From contig NZ_FNGY01000001.1 in assembly GCF_900103665.1 (NCBI RefSeq), positions 930,001 through 994,000 of the forward strand: 64,000 nucleotides of DNA, read 5' to 3'. The number at the start of each line of letters is the position of its first letter. The stretch's first letter is position 1. The stretch is from Pedobacter steynii. Lineage in GTDB: Bacteria; Bacteroidota; Bacteroidia; Sphingobacteriales; Sphingobacteriaceae. The position numbers and the translations under genes were made by a program. This document shows, piece after piece, positions 9,025 through 18,330 of this stretch. Under the pieces are notes generated by a model that saw only the letters and a program-made list of their open reading frames with translations, did not search any database and was not told the origin of the DNA.

Positions 9025-9504
9025 ATGGACACGATAGCGAAACGACCAAATCCTTCTAAAAAGAGAGAAGCATACCTGATGATCTTGTACACGGTCTTTA
9101 TTCTGTTCTGGTTATACTCGGCAGGATCTAAGCTCTATGATTTCGACACATTTAAACAAGAAATGCATAGTCAGGTTTTTCCAAATGGAATAAGTAACCT
9201 GTTGAGCTATGCAATACCTGCTTTCGAAATTATGATTGCTGGACTATTGGTTTATTCCACGACTAGATTACTGGGTATGACACTTAGCTTTTTGTTAATG
9301 CTGATGTTTACGGCCTATGTTGGCCTGGCTTTGCTGGATGCTTATCGCTTTATGCCTTGTAACTGCATCGGTTTGCTTGGACAACATGCCAGCTGGGGTG
9401 CTAATTTTATATTGAACCTGTTTATTGTTATAGTAGCTGCTATAGGTTTGATCTTAACTTTTAAACACAGAGAAAGGAGGAAGGAAAAAGACATGAACGT
9501 ATGA
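9025..9504 (+). CDS. MauE/DoxX-like membrane protein
   Basis: A 159-aa protein with four membrane helices and the MauE-type features: GSKLYDFDTFKQEM after the first helix and a cysteine pair in MPCNCIGLLGQ before the last helix. In Bacteroidota such proteins often accompany TlpA-like thioredoxins and SusC/SusD pairs and probably handle electrons or disulfides at the membrane. That matches the convergent operon next door, which begins with a TlpA-like protein. The following small secreted peptide gene is 46 bases downstream and probably co-transcribed. Confidence 0.8.
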   Translation: MDTIAKRPNPSKKREAYLMILYTVFILFWLYSAGSKLYDFDTFKQEMHSQVFPNGISNLLSYAIPAFEIMIAGLLVYSTTRLLGMTLSFLLMLMFTAYVGLALLDAYRFMPCNCIGLLGQHASWGANFILNLFIVIVAAIGLILTFKHRERRKEKDMNV

Positions 9505-9550
9505 GGTTATAGTGTGAAAATTTTCAAAAGAACATTAAAAAAATAAATTT

Positions 9551-9868
9551 ATGAATCTAATAAAAAAACTACCCTTGATGGCCTTCGTATTAGGTCTCGG
9601 GTTTATGATCGCAATGAGCTCATTTAAAGGAGAATTGAAAAGGTCAACTATTTATTATTATAACCATCCTAGCAGCAATTTTGTAGATATGAAAGTACCG
9701 GGGAATTGGGATACAGTACAGGATCCGGATTTCATCTGTGACGCAAATACCTTTGTTCCTTGCTCTGTAAATGTGCCGGATGGAGTATCTATTAATACTT
9801 ATTTATCAAGTTATAATACTTTACCGGCACTTCTTGTAGCCTCAAATGATAGAAGAGATAGTCGATAG
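9551..9868 (+). CDS. Small secreted protein, DUF6520-like
   Basis: A 105-aa protein with an N-terminal hydrophobic signal (LPLMAFVLGLGFMIAMSS) and a short mature part with two cysteines (FICDANTFVPCSV). The signal resembles the DUF6520 peptides that in Bacteroidota are typically encoded immediately after MauE-like membrane proteins, as here. DUF6520 has no known function. The assignment rests mainly on the signal sequence and neighbourhood. Its stop is six bases from the convergent stop of the SusD gene. Confidence 0.6.
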   Translation: MNLIKKLPLMAFVLGLGFMIAMSSFKGELKRSTIYYYNHPSSNFVDMKVPGNWDTVQDPDFICDANTFVPCSVNVPDGVSINTYLSSYNTLPALLVASNDRRDSR

Positions 9869-9873
9869 ATTTC

Positions 9874-11259
9874 TTATAGCGGGTTTTGTTGCATTCCGGA
9901 GAGACGTATCACATCTTCGGGGATAGGTAAAACAAAGCGGTGATCATTAGCGGGTAGCCTGTAGGTTTGCCCGTTAATTGTTCGCTTTAGAGAAATATTG
10001 GCACCTTCTTTATTTAGCCGTTTAATGTCCATCCAGCGCAACCCTCTCATGACTAGCTCTTTTCTTCTGTGTTCCAGGATGGAGTTTAAAGCTTCGGCTT
10101 GGGAGTCAGTTTTTAAGTCTATAAAAGTAGTCCGTCCGTTCTGCTTTTTCCATCTGTTTACGAGTAAATAGTTGAGATCAGCCATTCCTTCTTCTATACG
10201 CCCATTTCTTGCTAAACATTCCGCACGAATCAGGTAAACTTCGTTCGTTGACACGCCACTGAATAGGGAGGAGCCTTGCCGATAGCTCCCTTTAAAACGG
10301 AATGCTCCATCCGGCCTTAATCTATAAAAGATAATTTTCCTCAAGTCATCATCTGCATAAGATTTATATAAATCATCGGAGATTTTTGCTGTGAGTACGC
10401 TAATAGGGTCAGTAGATTGCATATTCCGATTGAAAATTACTTCTACATTGTTTAGTGCTATAGGCGTATTTGAAGTGCTGTTCAATGTACTGTAATCCAT
10501 CAGTGTTTTATGGATCTGCAGGCAGGAATCAGCGTTTAAATAAGCATTCTCATAATCCCTCATTGATAGGTAAACTCTGGCCAGCAACCCATAACTTGCT
10601 GCTCTGGAACTCCGCCATTTGGAAATTGGGTTGTTTGGAAGAAGACCTATCGCTATTTTTAGATCATCAACAATCTGTTGATAGGTTTGCTTTAAATTAG
10701 CCCGTTTCAATTTTACATTGAAATCGGAGGTCAGGTGTAGGGGTAATCCTAAATCAGTTGATGAAGATTGCTCATCGTATGCTTTACACCAGACAATGGC
10801 CATATCAAAAAAAGCATTTGCCCTATTGTAGAATGCCTGCCCCTTGACGTCGTTAAATTGTTGGCTTTGTCCGGTACCAGGATCTATCTTTTTTAGACCT
10901 TCCAAAATAGTATTGCAATAATAAATGGTTCTATAACCCGATGTCCAGCCACATTCAGGCTTATCAGAAAGAATGATCTTATCTCCCCAGTTATAGATGT
11001 TTTTATCTGTTCCATATCCCAGGTTGTCCCAGTCTGCATCGCTTAGGTAATAATCATCTGAACTGATTTCTCCCTCAGATGGGCCAGATTGATTTATATT
11101 TAGGGTATTGTCCAGCAGTGCCTGGAAATCTTCCAATGTTTTTGGGACCGCTAATTTCTGGTTTGATTTTTCATCAAGAAATTTTTCACAGCCCATGTTC
11201 AGAAATAGAGGTACTAAAATCAGCAGGCTAATGATGTTGAGTTTTTTGAAAATATTCAT
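9874..11259 (-). CDS. SusD/RagB-family outer-membrane lipoprotein
   Basis: A 461-aa SusD-like protein with a lipoprotein signal (LFLNMGCEKFLDEKS), an N-terminal SusD-like_3 helical region and a C-terminal RagB/SusD part ending with RWMDIKRLNKEG and FVLPIPEDVI, which are hallmarks of the family. It forms the lid of the SusC transporter encoded 33 bases upstream and binds the imported ligand at the cell surface. The ligand cannot be read from sequence. It is the last gene of the leftward TlpA-SusC-SusD operon. Confidence 0.93.
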   Translation of the reverse strand: MNIFKKLNIISLLILVPLFLNMGCEKFLDEKSNQKLAVPKTLEDFQALLDNTLNINQSGPSEGEISSDDYYLSDADWDNLGYGTDKNIYNWGDKIILSDKPECGWTSGYRTIYYCNTILEGLKKIDPGTGQSQQFNDVKGQAFYNRANAFFDMAIVWCKAYDEQSSSTDLGLPLHLTSDFNVKLKRANLKQTYQQIVDDLKIAIGLLPNNPISKWRSSRAASYGLLARVYLSMRDYENAYLNADSCLQIHKTLMDYSTLNSTSNTPIALNNVEVIFNRNMQSTDPISVLTAKISDDLYKSYADDDLRKIIFYRLRPDGAFRFKGSYRQGSSLFSGVSTNEVYLIRAECLARNGRIEEGMADLNYLLVNRWKKQNGRTTFIDLKTDSQAEALNSILEHRRKELVMRGLRWMDIKRLNKEGANISLKRTINGQTYRLPANDHRFVLPIPEDVIRLSGMQQNPL

Positions 11260-11292
11260 AACTATAATTGTGGTGTTAAATAATAAGCCAGG

Positions 11293-14200
11293 TTAATTGA
11301 CATTGGCCCTGAGTCCGATGGAAAAATATTTTGAGGGCAGTAAGGTATTTCCATTCTGATATTCGGGATCTAGCCTGAGCTTGTTGGCGCGCCAAATGAT
11401 TCCCAGGTTACTTGCATTGAAGAAAATGCTTAGGTTTTTCATTCCAAGCTTGTTGACCAGATTTTGGTTTAGGGAATAGGATAACATCACATATTCCATT
11501 CTTATATGATCTGCTTTTTCGACTAATACCGAAGATCCCGAATAAAAGGTATCTCTATTCGTGTTGAGCGCATATATCATTGAGGGAATGTTTGTATGGT
11601 GCTCATCACCTGGTTGCTGCCATCTGGCCGCGTAATCACTATGACCAAGCCCCCTATTAAATAAGGAAGAATAGTCGATCGAATTTCGTCTGAAATGATG
11701 CCCCAGTTTATAGCTGAAGCTTAAACTCAAAGACAACCCGCCATAGGAAAAGGTATTTCCCAGGGAACCTGAAAAAGCAGGTAGTACCTGGCCGCTATAT
11801 TTCAGGTCACTTAAAGAGCTGTTATACATTAACTGAGTATAGTCATTTGTTTTTTTTCCATCGAAATATCCGGTCGGATCACCGGTTTCGGGATCTAATC
11901 CAGCCCATTTATAGGAAAATATGGAGAATATAGGTTTTCCTTTAACGCCAGAAATGCTTCCTGCGCTAATAAAATTACCCGAGTTTTTGGTATCCATGAG
12001 GTAATCTACCACCTCGTCTTTATTGTAATTAAAATTAAAATCAGTTGCCCAGCTAAACCTCTTCTGTTTGATATTAATACTGCTCAGTTCTATATCTATT
12101 CCTGAACCTTTGATCCTGGCTACATTTTTAGTCAATGTCTGCCCCACGCCATAGGTCTCATCCATCATTGCATTGCCAAACAAGTGATCTCCGTTTTTTC
12201 GATAGTATTCAATACTACCCACCAACCTGTTTGATGCAAACCTAAAGTCTAATCCAAAATTGAGCATTCCTGATGTTTCCCATCTAAGGTCTGGATTTGA
12301 ATAGTTATCGAACTGAGCATAAGGCAGACCTGGGTTGTTGGCTGGTGCTTTTAAAAAACGTATCGTGCTAACCGCACTCATTTTAGGGTCAATATTTCCG
12401 CTAAAACCGTAAGTTGTTCTAAGGCGCAAGTAGGGTATAAGGTTGGATTTATAGAAAGATTCTTTACTGATATCCCAGCTACCGCCTACAGACCATAAAA
12501 GATTCCATTTATCATTGGTGTTTAGACCAAAAAGGTTTGATGCATCCCGTCGGGCACTGGCAGAAATGATGTACTTATCATTATAGGTATACGAACCATT
12601 TGCATAAACAGAGACAAAGCGGGAAAGGGCATCTTCCAGGTTTTGATTTTCTGGAATATAAGAGAGTTCTTTGCTAATGTATTCCGGATATTGATTGGTA
12701 TAGTCAACCTGTCCTATCGCGAGGATATCTGCATTATAGCCATACATACGATAATTGTTACCCGTGGAGCGGGCACCTCGAAATTCTGTTCCTCCAATCA
12801 GATGAACCTCATGTTTATTCCACACGCGGTTAAAATTCAATTGGCCTCTTAAATTATGGGCTAATAGCAGATGGTTAGATAAATCTAATATTCCTCCTTT
12901 TGGAACGCGGTAAATCACTTCTCCGGTTGAAGGATTTATTTGTGTATAGGTATTGACCAGGTTCCTTGAAAAATAGCTGTCCTTATCCCGGTGGTTCTTA
13001 CCTGTGGATTGTTGACGTTCATACTGATATTTTAGATCCGCATTGAGGCCTTTGAACAACGTGTAATTGATGCCGGTATTAAATAAAATGTCAGTCGTGC
13101 TTGTTGTGTTTTGGCTATGCTTGTAGTCTAACAATGGATAGTAATTCCAGTCGAGCAGTTTTCCTCCTTCCAGTGATTCAATATAACTTTGTCTTTTTTG
13201 GGCAATAGTTAAGGGATTGCCACTATCGTCGGCAAAACGAGCATATGGGTATAAATCGTAAGCAGCTGACTTAATGTTATCGTAACCCGGCCTGCCGCTA
13301 ATGCTGCTGTTTAGGGTGTAATATATGTCTGTAGTAATTCTTAAATCTTTTAGTGGCTGATAAGTATGGCCAAACCTTAGATTAAAGCGTTGGTACTTTT
13401 CGTTCAGAATGCTTGAATTGCGATCATAACCCGCCGAAGCAATCCAATTATGTTTTTGCGATCCGCCATCTAAATTCAGTGCATATTGCTGGTTAAGGCC
13501 AACCTGATACATGTATTTATGGTACGCTCTTCTAACGTCAAATGTTCTCAGAAGAGCTGTGTTTTTCCGATAGTCAGGATTAGTGATGTCTCCGTTGTGT
13601 TTGATCAACAATTCTACGACAGGAGTTAGGGGCGGCTTATTTGAATTATTAATCCTGGATTCATAAAATTTGTTTTTATATAACATTTCTTCCACATCTA
13701 TAAAATCAGAAGAAGACATCTGTCGAAGGTAGCCCAGGTTAGGTTTAGTTTTTAATGTGGTGTTGATGTTAAACCCGATACTTAGGGGCTTGTTAAAAGC
13801 CCCTTTCTTAGTCGTGATGACGATAACTCCGTTTCCGGCTCTGGCTCCCCAGATAGAGCTTGCAGCTGCATCTTTCAGTAAAGTGATCGATTCAACATCA
13901 TTGGGATTAATGTTGTCAATATTTCCTTCATAAGGGAAGTTATCTAAAACAATTAGTGGTGCCTTTGGGCCATTAATGGTACTCAACCCTCTGATCATGA
14001 GTTTCCCTTCTCCGGCAGTTGTGCTATTATCTGCGATTAATCCGTTGGCTATCGCAGGCAACCTGCTCAATATATCAGTACTCACTTGTTCATTGAATCT
14101 TTTATTGCCGATAGCTGTAAAAGATCCTGTTGCTCTTTCTTTTGGTAACTGCTGGTAACCAGAAGAAATGATGACCTCCTTCAAATTTTTTTCTTCGGCT

Positions 14201-14484
14201 TTCATTGAAATAACGAAAGGTAGGGCAGATGAAGAAATATAAACCCTGGTACGTAAATAACCAATGCATGATACTTCAAGAATAGAATCACGAGGATCAA
14301 CGCTGATATTAAAAATACCGTCTTGCTTTGCCAGGCTTTTAGTATTTCCGGGTATTGACTTGATTGTCGCACCAGGCAAAGGTTGTTTTGATTCGGATGT
14401 GATGATCTTGCCGGTTATAATTTTCTGGCCAAAGGCCTGGACACCGCAAAATAATAGGATGATATGGAATAGTGCTAGTTTCAT
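11293..14484 (-). CDS. SusC/RagA-family TonB-dependent transporter
   Basis: A 1063-aa outer-membrane transporter. A signal peptide ends at VQAFGQ (about residue 20); a carboxypeptidase-regulatory-like D2 domain follows (ITGKIITSESKQPLPGATI, about 22-105), then the plug with the SusC signature (LMIRGLSTING, SITLLKDAAASSIWGARAGNGVIVITTKKG, the latter spanning two strands) and a 22-strand barrel to the C-terminus. It lacks the extra STN domain found in sigma/anti-sigma controlled members. It pairs with the SusD lipoprotein downstream. The substrate is unknown; the linked TlpA-like protein suggests peptide or protein-derived ligands rather than glycans, as no glycosidase gene is adjacent. Confidence 0.94.
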   Translation of the reverse strand: MKLALFHIILLFCGVQAFGQKIITGKIITSESKQPLPGATIKSIPGNTKSLAKQDGIFNISVDPRDSILEVSCIGYLRTRVYISSSALPFVISMKAEEKNLKEVIISSGYQQLPKERATGSFTAIGNKRFNEQVSTDILSRLPAIANGLIADNSTTAGEGKLMIRGLSTINGPKAPLIVLDNFPYEGNIDNINPNDVESITLLKDAAASSIWGARAGNGVIVITTKKGAFNKPLSIGFNINTTLKTKPNLGYLRQMSSSDFIDVEEMLYKNKFYESRINNSNKPPLTPVVELLIKHNGDITNPDYRKNTALLRTFDVRRAYHKYMYQVGLNQQYALNLDGGSQKHNWIASAGYDRNSSILNEKYQRFNLRFGHTYQPLKDLRITTDIYYTLNSSISGRPGYDNIKSAAYDLYPYARFADDSGNPLTIAQKRQSYIESLEGGKLLDWNYYPLLDYKHSQNTTSTTDILFNTGINYTLFKGLNADLKYQYERQQSTGKNHRDKDSYFSRNLVNTYTQINPSTGEVIYRVPKGGILDLSNHLLLAHNLRGQLNFNRVWNKHEVHLIGGTEFRGARSTGNNYRMYGYNADILAIGQVDYTNQYPEYISKELSYIPENQNLEDALSRFVSVYANGSYTYNDKYIISASARRDASNLFGLNTNDKWNLLWSVGGSWDISKESFYKSNLIPYLRLRTTYGFSGNIDPKMSAVSTIRFLKAPANNPGLPYAQFDNYSNPDLRWETSGMLNFGLDFRFASNRLVGSIEYYRKNGDHLFGNAMMDETYGVGQTLTKNVARIKGSGIDIELSSINIKQKRFSWATDFNFNYNKDEVVDYLMDTKNSGNFISAGSISGVKGKPIFSIFSYKWAGLDPETGDPTGYFDGKKTNDYTQLMYNSSLSDLKYSGQVLPAFSGSLGNTFSYGGLSLSLSFSYKLGHHFRRNSIDYSSLFNRGLGHSDYAARWQQPGDEHHTNIPSMIYALNTNRDTFYSGSSVLVEKADHIRMEYVMLSYSLNQNLVNKLGMKNLSIFFNASNLGIIWRANKLRLDPEYQNGNTLLPSKYFSIGLRANVN

Positions 14485-14517
14485 TTTACAGAAATTATGA
14501 ATGAGTTATTTTGCAGT

Positions 14518-15834
14518 TTATTGATCCGTGATGACGAAGAAGTCGATCTCCCTAACGGCTTCGATTAATTCGAGGTCATATGTTTTCAGTTCCCTCTGCA
14601 GCGTCGGGAAATCCGGATTACCGGAGAGATCGATATCTATGTTGGTGGTATAGCCCGTTTCATTCAAAACCGGAATTTTAATAATATCAAGCGCATTAAT
14701 CTGAGCTGCGAGTGAAGAAGGAGGAAGATTTTGCAGCCTGGATCTGGTGTATGAGAACAATGTGCTAAATGGCTCTCCGCCTTTTGTGCTAATTTTATCC
14801 TTGCGGCTGGTTCTTTTTAAAATCAGACATTTTGTCTTTCTCTTTTCGATTTTCCCATAATAACCAGAGTATCTGTTTAGATCTTCCAGCATATAAGAAT
14901 AGAGCTTGTTAATTTTATTGGGCGGTACGACCATCGAATAGGTGTAAAAATTGCTTATTGAAAATAAGCTGCCGGCTTTGGCATAATCTTTAACCAATAG
15001 GGATTTGTCCTTAACTTTTATCACCAATCGCTTGGGATCATAAGCATCTTCAGACGAAGGCATCAGATGGCTGATCACATCAGTATATATTTCAATAAGC
15101 GGAAGATTTCTAATTGTTTTGCCGGTTAAAACACCTTTTTCATTTCTAAGTTCATTTTGTCCTGATCCTAGTCCATCATAATACCCTTTGAAAAGAATTC
15201 CATAGCTTTGCAGATCTAAATTGCTGAGCAGATCATTTCTTAGCAAAACAGGGATTTTAGGATCCAGATCGATTTTCTGACGAATAGATGAAGGATTGTT
15301 GTCTAATGCCAGCTGGACATTTTTAGCAGTTACCTCTCTTGATGAACTTTGTGTGATTACCCTTCCATCAGCAGATATCCAGACGCAATGGGGGAGGACT
15401 CGATGTGGGAAAGTCTTCCTAAGTAAGTTATGGCCATAGACGCTTGATAAGTTCAAAGCTGAGAGCGTTTGATTCGTTTTTATAAAGGGTTCTACCTTGT
15501 TTTTTTCTTCAAATGTCACCGGAAGTATAATTAATTTGTCTTTAAACGGTTGCGCTGCGTGATGCATTTTTGGCATGGCAACGATGCAGGAGAAACACCA
15601 TGTCGCCCAAAAGTCCAGGATGATTAATTTCCCTCTGTAATCGTTCAGCGTAACCGTCTCTTTCCCTTCCGGATGGTTTACCACTTTTAAAGGCATATTC
15701 CACAATGCTTCAGGAATTTGATCACCGATTTTTAGGGATTTAATACTGTCTTTCAGTGGGTCTGCGGTCTGCGCGTCTGCCTTGAAAAAAAGGCAATGCA
15801 TGGCCATGGCGATGCATATCGTTAATTTGTTCAT
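14518..15834 (-). CDS. TlpA-like thioredoxin with C-terminal DUF3738-like domain
   Basis: A 438-aa secreted protein: signal peptide ending FKADAQ, then an AhpC/TSA-type thioredoxin domain (about 35-180) with the active site ATWCFSCIVAMP (CFSC rather than the common CGPC or CPPC). The C-terminal half (about 190-438) has the spacing and motifs of DUF3738/TIGR03435, such as KRKTKCLILKR and the final IPVLNETGYTTN ... LELIEAVREIDFFVI. It is the first gene of the leftward operon with SusC and SusD (34 bases to SusC). It probably reduces disulfides or shuttles electrons in the periplasm in connection with the transporter. The DUF3738 call is from memory of its pattern. Confidence 0.8.
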   Translation of the reverse strand: MNKLTICIAMAMHCLFFKADAQTADPLKDSIKSLKIGDQIPEALWNMPLKVVNHPEGKETVTLNDYRGKLIILDFWATWCFSCIVAMPKMHHAAQPFKDKLIILPVTFEEKNKVEPFIKTNQTLSALNLSSVYGHNLLRKTFPHRVLPHCVWISADGRVITQSSSREVTAKNVQLALDNNPSSIRQKIDLDPKIPVLLRNDLLSNLDLQSYGILFKGYYDGLGSGQNELRNEKGVLTGKTIRNLPLIEIYTDVISHLMPSSEDAYDPKRLVIKVKDKSLLVKDYAKAGSLFSISNFYTYSMVVPPNKINKLYSYMLEDLNRYSGYYGKIEKRKTKCLILKRTSRKDKISTKGGEPFSTLFSYTRSRLQNLPPSSLAAQINALDIIKIPVLNETGYTTNIDIDLSGNPDFPTLQRELKTYDLELIEAVREIDFFVITDQ

Positions 15835-16058
15835 CTTGATTAATTTTAATTTATAAAAGGATTTTTGTTGATGTTTTGGTGTTCGTTAATCTGATTCTTT
15901 GATTTGCCACTATTGGGGTTTTGTGACTTGTTTAATTAAACAATTAAAGTATTTGAATTTCGATTGTATCTTTAAAGTTGAATTTTGTTGAATATATAGA
16001 GAATTCGCCATAAGTGTATGGCTTTTTGATTATTTATTTTTTATTCCTTTACTGTACG

Positions 16059-16304
16059 ATGAATGAAAAAAATGATATAGCTCCGATTGATCAGTTTGTG
16101 ATTGATTACGTCATCAAATTAAGAAGTCAGAGAAAGCTCAATCAGCAAGACATAGCTGTGGTATTAAATGTGGGTAGAACATTCATTACGAATGTAGAGA
16201 GTCCAAAAAACAGAGCAAAATATAATCTTGCTCATATTGCAAAATTAGCGGATCATTTTGGGATGTCTCCACAAGAGTTTTTACCTAAAAAACCGATGAT
16301 ATAG
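16059..16304 (+). CDS. Small Xre-family HTH protein
   Basis: An 81-aa helix-turn-helix protein from the ATG at 16059; an upstream in-frame ATG (16014) would prepend a hydrophobic 15-residue stretch unlikely to be part of a DNA-binding protein. The HTH_3 domain covers LRSQRKLNQQDIAVVLNVGR, TFITNVES and LAHIAKLADHFGMSPQEFL. It is a single-domain repressor, of the kind often found with toxin partners or in mobile regions. No toxin gene is adjacent; downstream lies a broken TlpA-like gene and a second small HTH gene in the opposite direction. Confidence 0.82.
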   Translation: MNEKNDIAPIDQFVIDYVIKLRSQRKLNQQDIAVVLNVGRTFITNVESPKNRAKYNLAHIAKLADHFGMSPQEFLPKKPMI

Positions 16305-16408
16305 TCGGAAGGATATTTTATGCGGACCGGTTACCGGATTCACAGCCAGATATGCTGTTCTCACAGTCTGTCTTTCTTTTGCCTATGTCCGGGCTTAATT
16401 TTGACCCT

Positions 16409-16841
16409 ATGTTAAAAAAGAAAACGATCCGCACCTTATTATTAAGTATGTTCTTTGGCCTCTCCTGGAATGCCGAAGCCCAAACCAGCCAAACCCTGCA
16501 AAGCCGGATTCAACTGATGGCTAAAGAAACAGACCCGGAAAAAAATGTGCTTTCGCTGCACAGTATCATCAGGGATTTCAAGCTGGATACTGTCAAAAAC
16601 GCAGAGGATATTGATGTTCTGAAAGGACAGGTCGCGATTTCCTTTCTTAAAGCGGGTGCTTTTCTGAAATTTGAGGTCTACCTCGGTTTGATCAGCAACA
16701 AGTTTAATCAGACTTCTTATTTGAATCTTGCACAGTATTCTAAATGAAGATTCCGGATACCTGATCATGGACTATAGCAGTCAGAAGATTCCCATTTCAA
16801 AACAGAAAAAAAGTTCGGTCAAAGCCTTGTTGAAATTGTAA
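16409..16841 (+). pseudogene. Frameshifted N-terminal remnant of a TlpA-type protein
   Basis: The reading frame from 16409 starts with a signal peptide (LLLSMFFGLSW, cleavage near NAEAQ) and continues to FNQTSYLNLAQ, then hits a stop at 16745-16747. In the +1 frame the sequence resumes at about 16735 with ILNEDSGYLIMDYSSQKIPI and runs to a stop at 16839-16841, so one frameshift near 16733-16740 separates two halves of a single protein. The N-terminal pattern (KFEVYLGLISNKFNQTSY) is typical of the domain that precedes thioredoxin in Pedobacter TlpA-like proteins. The thioredoxin domain itself is absent, so this is a truncated and frameshifted fragment. Confidence 0.6.
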
Positions 16842-16865
16842 TGCATTAGGCATTCATTTTTACAT

Positions 16866-17111
16866 TCAAGCGAATGTATCCGCAATTTCTTTTATAATCT
16901 TTGCACTGAAGGTATGCCTGCCTGTGAGCCACCTGTTTATTTCGTCTGGATTGATGTCCAGAGAGATCGCAAGGTCGTTCGGGGAAAGGCCTTGCTCAGC
17001 TAAGATTTTTTCAGTTTTACGGGCAACGTCCAGATTCAACTGCGCTAATTCCTCTATAGCGGGGTTTCCGCTTTCTTCCAGCCAGATGGAGACAAAGTCG
17101 TTCTCTTCCAT
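16866..17111 (-). CDS. Small HTH (Xre-like) protein
   Basis: An 81-aa protein whose C-terminal 45 residues form an HTH of the antitoxin-like Xre type (LAEQGLSPNDLAISLDINPDEINRW plus TGRHTFSAKIIKEIADTF, given here in parts). The N-terminal 35 residues are acidic and helical. Such proteins are often antitoxins of type II pairs, but no toxin is found in the 300 bases on either side. It converges on the TlpA remnant. Confidence 0.72.
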   Translation of the reverse strand: MEENDFVSIWLEESGNPAIEELAQLNLDVARKTEKILAEQGLSPNDLAISLDINPDEINRWLTGRHTFSAKIIKEIADTFA

Positions 17112-17488
17112 TTATTTTTTGTAATTGTTTAAAGTATTCCGGGTATTTCAGCCCATTTATTCATTGGGCGGCAAATCTAATGATATTACTTTTATTATCA
17201 CAAACACTCGGTATTTTGAAGTAATTCACAATTATGTGATATATTTGTTATTCCCTATACTTTTTTTTACCTTTAATTGTCTATCCAATAAAAGTATCAC
17301 TATGAAAAATTTTTGAAAGACTTTACTGATGAACCATTTAAATAATAATCTCCCCTGGTTATAAATTAGATGCCCCTAAAACACAAAAGCCTTGGATTTC
17401 TCTGAGGCTTTTGTGTTTTAGGGATTATTCAGGCAATCAATTAAGATCATTTGAGCGGAGGTAGGGAATTTATTTTAATTTTGGGGCA
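17112..17488. other. 377-base intergenic stretch
   Basis: Apart from the perfect hairpin at 17374-17423 described separately, I see only AT-rich sequence and no convincing gene. It lies between two divergent genes and must hold both promoters. Confidence 0.5.
17374..17423. terminator. Perfect 19-bp hairpin, isolated
   Basis: CCCTAAAACACAAAAGCCT (17374-17392) and its exact complement at 17405-17423 enclose a 12-base loop. The shape is that of a factor-independent bidirectional terminator, but the following T tract is weak and neither neighbouring gene is transcribed towards it (the left one reads away leftward, the right one starts 66 bases later). It may therefore be a leader hairpin, a remnant of a deleted gene's terminator, or a regulatory site. 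Confidence 0.6.
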
Positions 17489-18007
17489 ATGATGAATGCT
17501 TTAAACACTTTCATTTGCCCATCATGCGGCAAAGAACATTACGAATGGCCTGCGCTGGCTTTTCCATACCCTTCCAGTTATGGTTCGCTCAGTGAGGAGG
17601 AAAAACAATACGGACAAACAGAACTCAATGAAGATTTTTGCGTCATTGAATATCCGGATCAGATTGACTTTTTTATACGGGTCACCTTGACTCAAAAGGT
17701 AATAGGAAGCTGTGAAGGATTGGATTATGGGGTATGGGTGTCATTGAGTGAAAAGAGTTTCCTGGATTACAGTGAGAATTTTAACAATGAAAATCATGAG
17801 GTGGTTTACTTTGGCTGGTTGTCAAACTGGCTTCCTGACTATGAGTACAGTGGTTCAATTCCAATGAATGTGGAAACGAGAAAAGGCAGTCAACGTCCTG
17901 ATGTGGTTCCTCATGAAGATCCTAACCATCCATTTGTTCAGGATTATTTTGCGGGAATTTCATTGAAAGAGGCCGAACGCAGGATTGCTGCGATGTTGGG
18001 AGTTTAG
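17489..18007 (+). CDS. DUF2199 family protein
   Basis: A 172-aa protein that opens with a zinc-ribbon-like CPSCGKEHYEWPALAF, continues with YPDQIDFFIRVTLTQKV and GVWVSLSEKSF, and ends with HPFVQDYFAGISLKEAERRI. These are the conserved blocks of DUF2199, a bacterial family without known function. Length is typical. Its last four bases overlap the end of the convergent small membrane protein gene. Confidence 0.88.
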   Translation: MMNALNTFICPSCGKEHYEWPALAFPYPSSYGSLSEEEKQYGQTELNEDFCVIEYPDQIDFFIRVTLTQKVIGSCEGLDYGVWVSLSEKSFLDYSENFNNENHEVVYFGWLSNWLPDYEYSGSIPMNVETRKGSQRPDVVPHEDPNHPFVQDYFAGISLKEAERRIAAMLGV

Positions 18008-18201
18008 TCCTTCTGCTCTAAGTTTTGTTGAATAAGTCTCGCCCGCTTCATTTTAATAAAATAAAGGGCACAGATTGATGTGATTAAAGGGTAGGGGAAC
18101 CGACCAGCTAATCCTTCTTTTGAGTTTAAAAACTCAAAAGTCAAGATTGTAATTAAAATGATCACACAGGAAATCAGTGTAATGTTGATGATACGATCCA
18201 T
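18004..18201 (-). CDS. Small two-helix membrane protein
   Basis: A 65-aa protein with two hydrophobic helices (ITLISCVIILITILTF and FPYPLITSICALYFI) separated by a short polar turn, followed by a basic tail. Its 3' end overlaps the convergent DUF2199 gene by four bases. It is short and has no recognised family, but hydrophobicity pattern, start codon context and lack of a competing gene make it plausible. Confidence 0.5.
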   Translation of the reverse strand: MDRIINITLISCVIILITILTFEFLNSKEGLAGRFPYPLITSICALYFIKMKRARLIQQNLEQKD

Positions 18202-18330
18202 GTTTGTTTTATTTTACTGCAAGTTAATTATAAAACGCTTAATTACAAGGTAATGGTGTCACTTTTCTAGCCCATGAATCAACCATCAGGAACGATTTAA
18301 AAATCTGGTTAAAATTATCGACCTTTAAAA

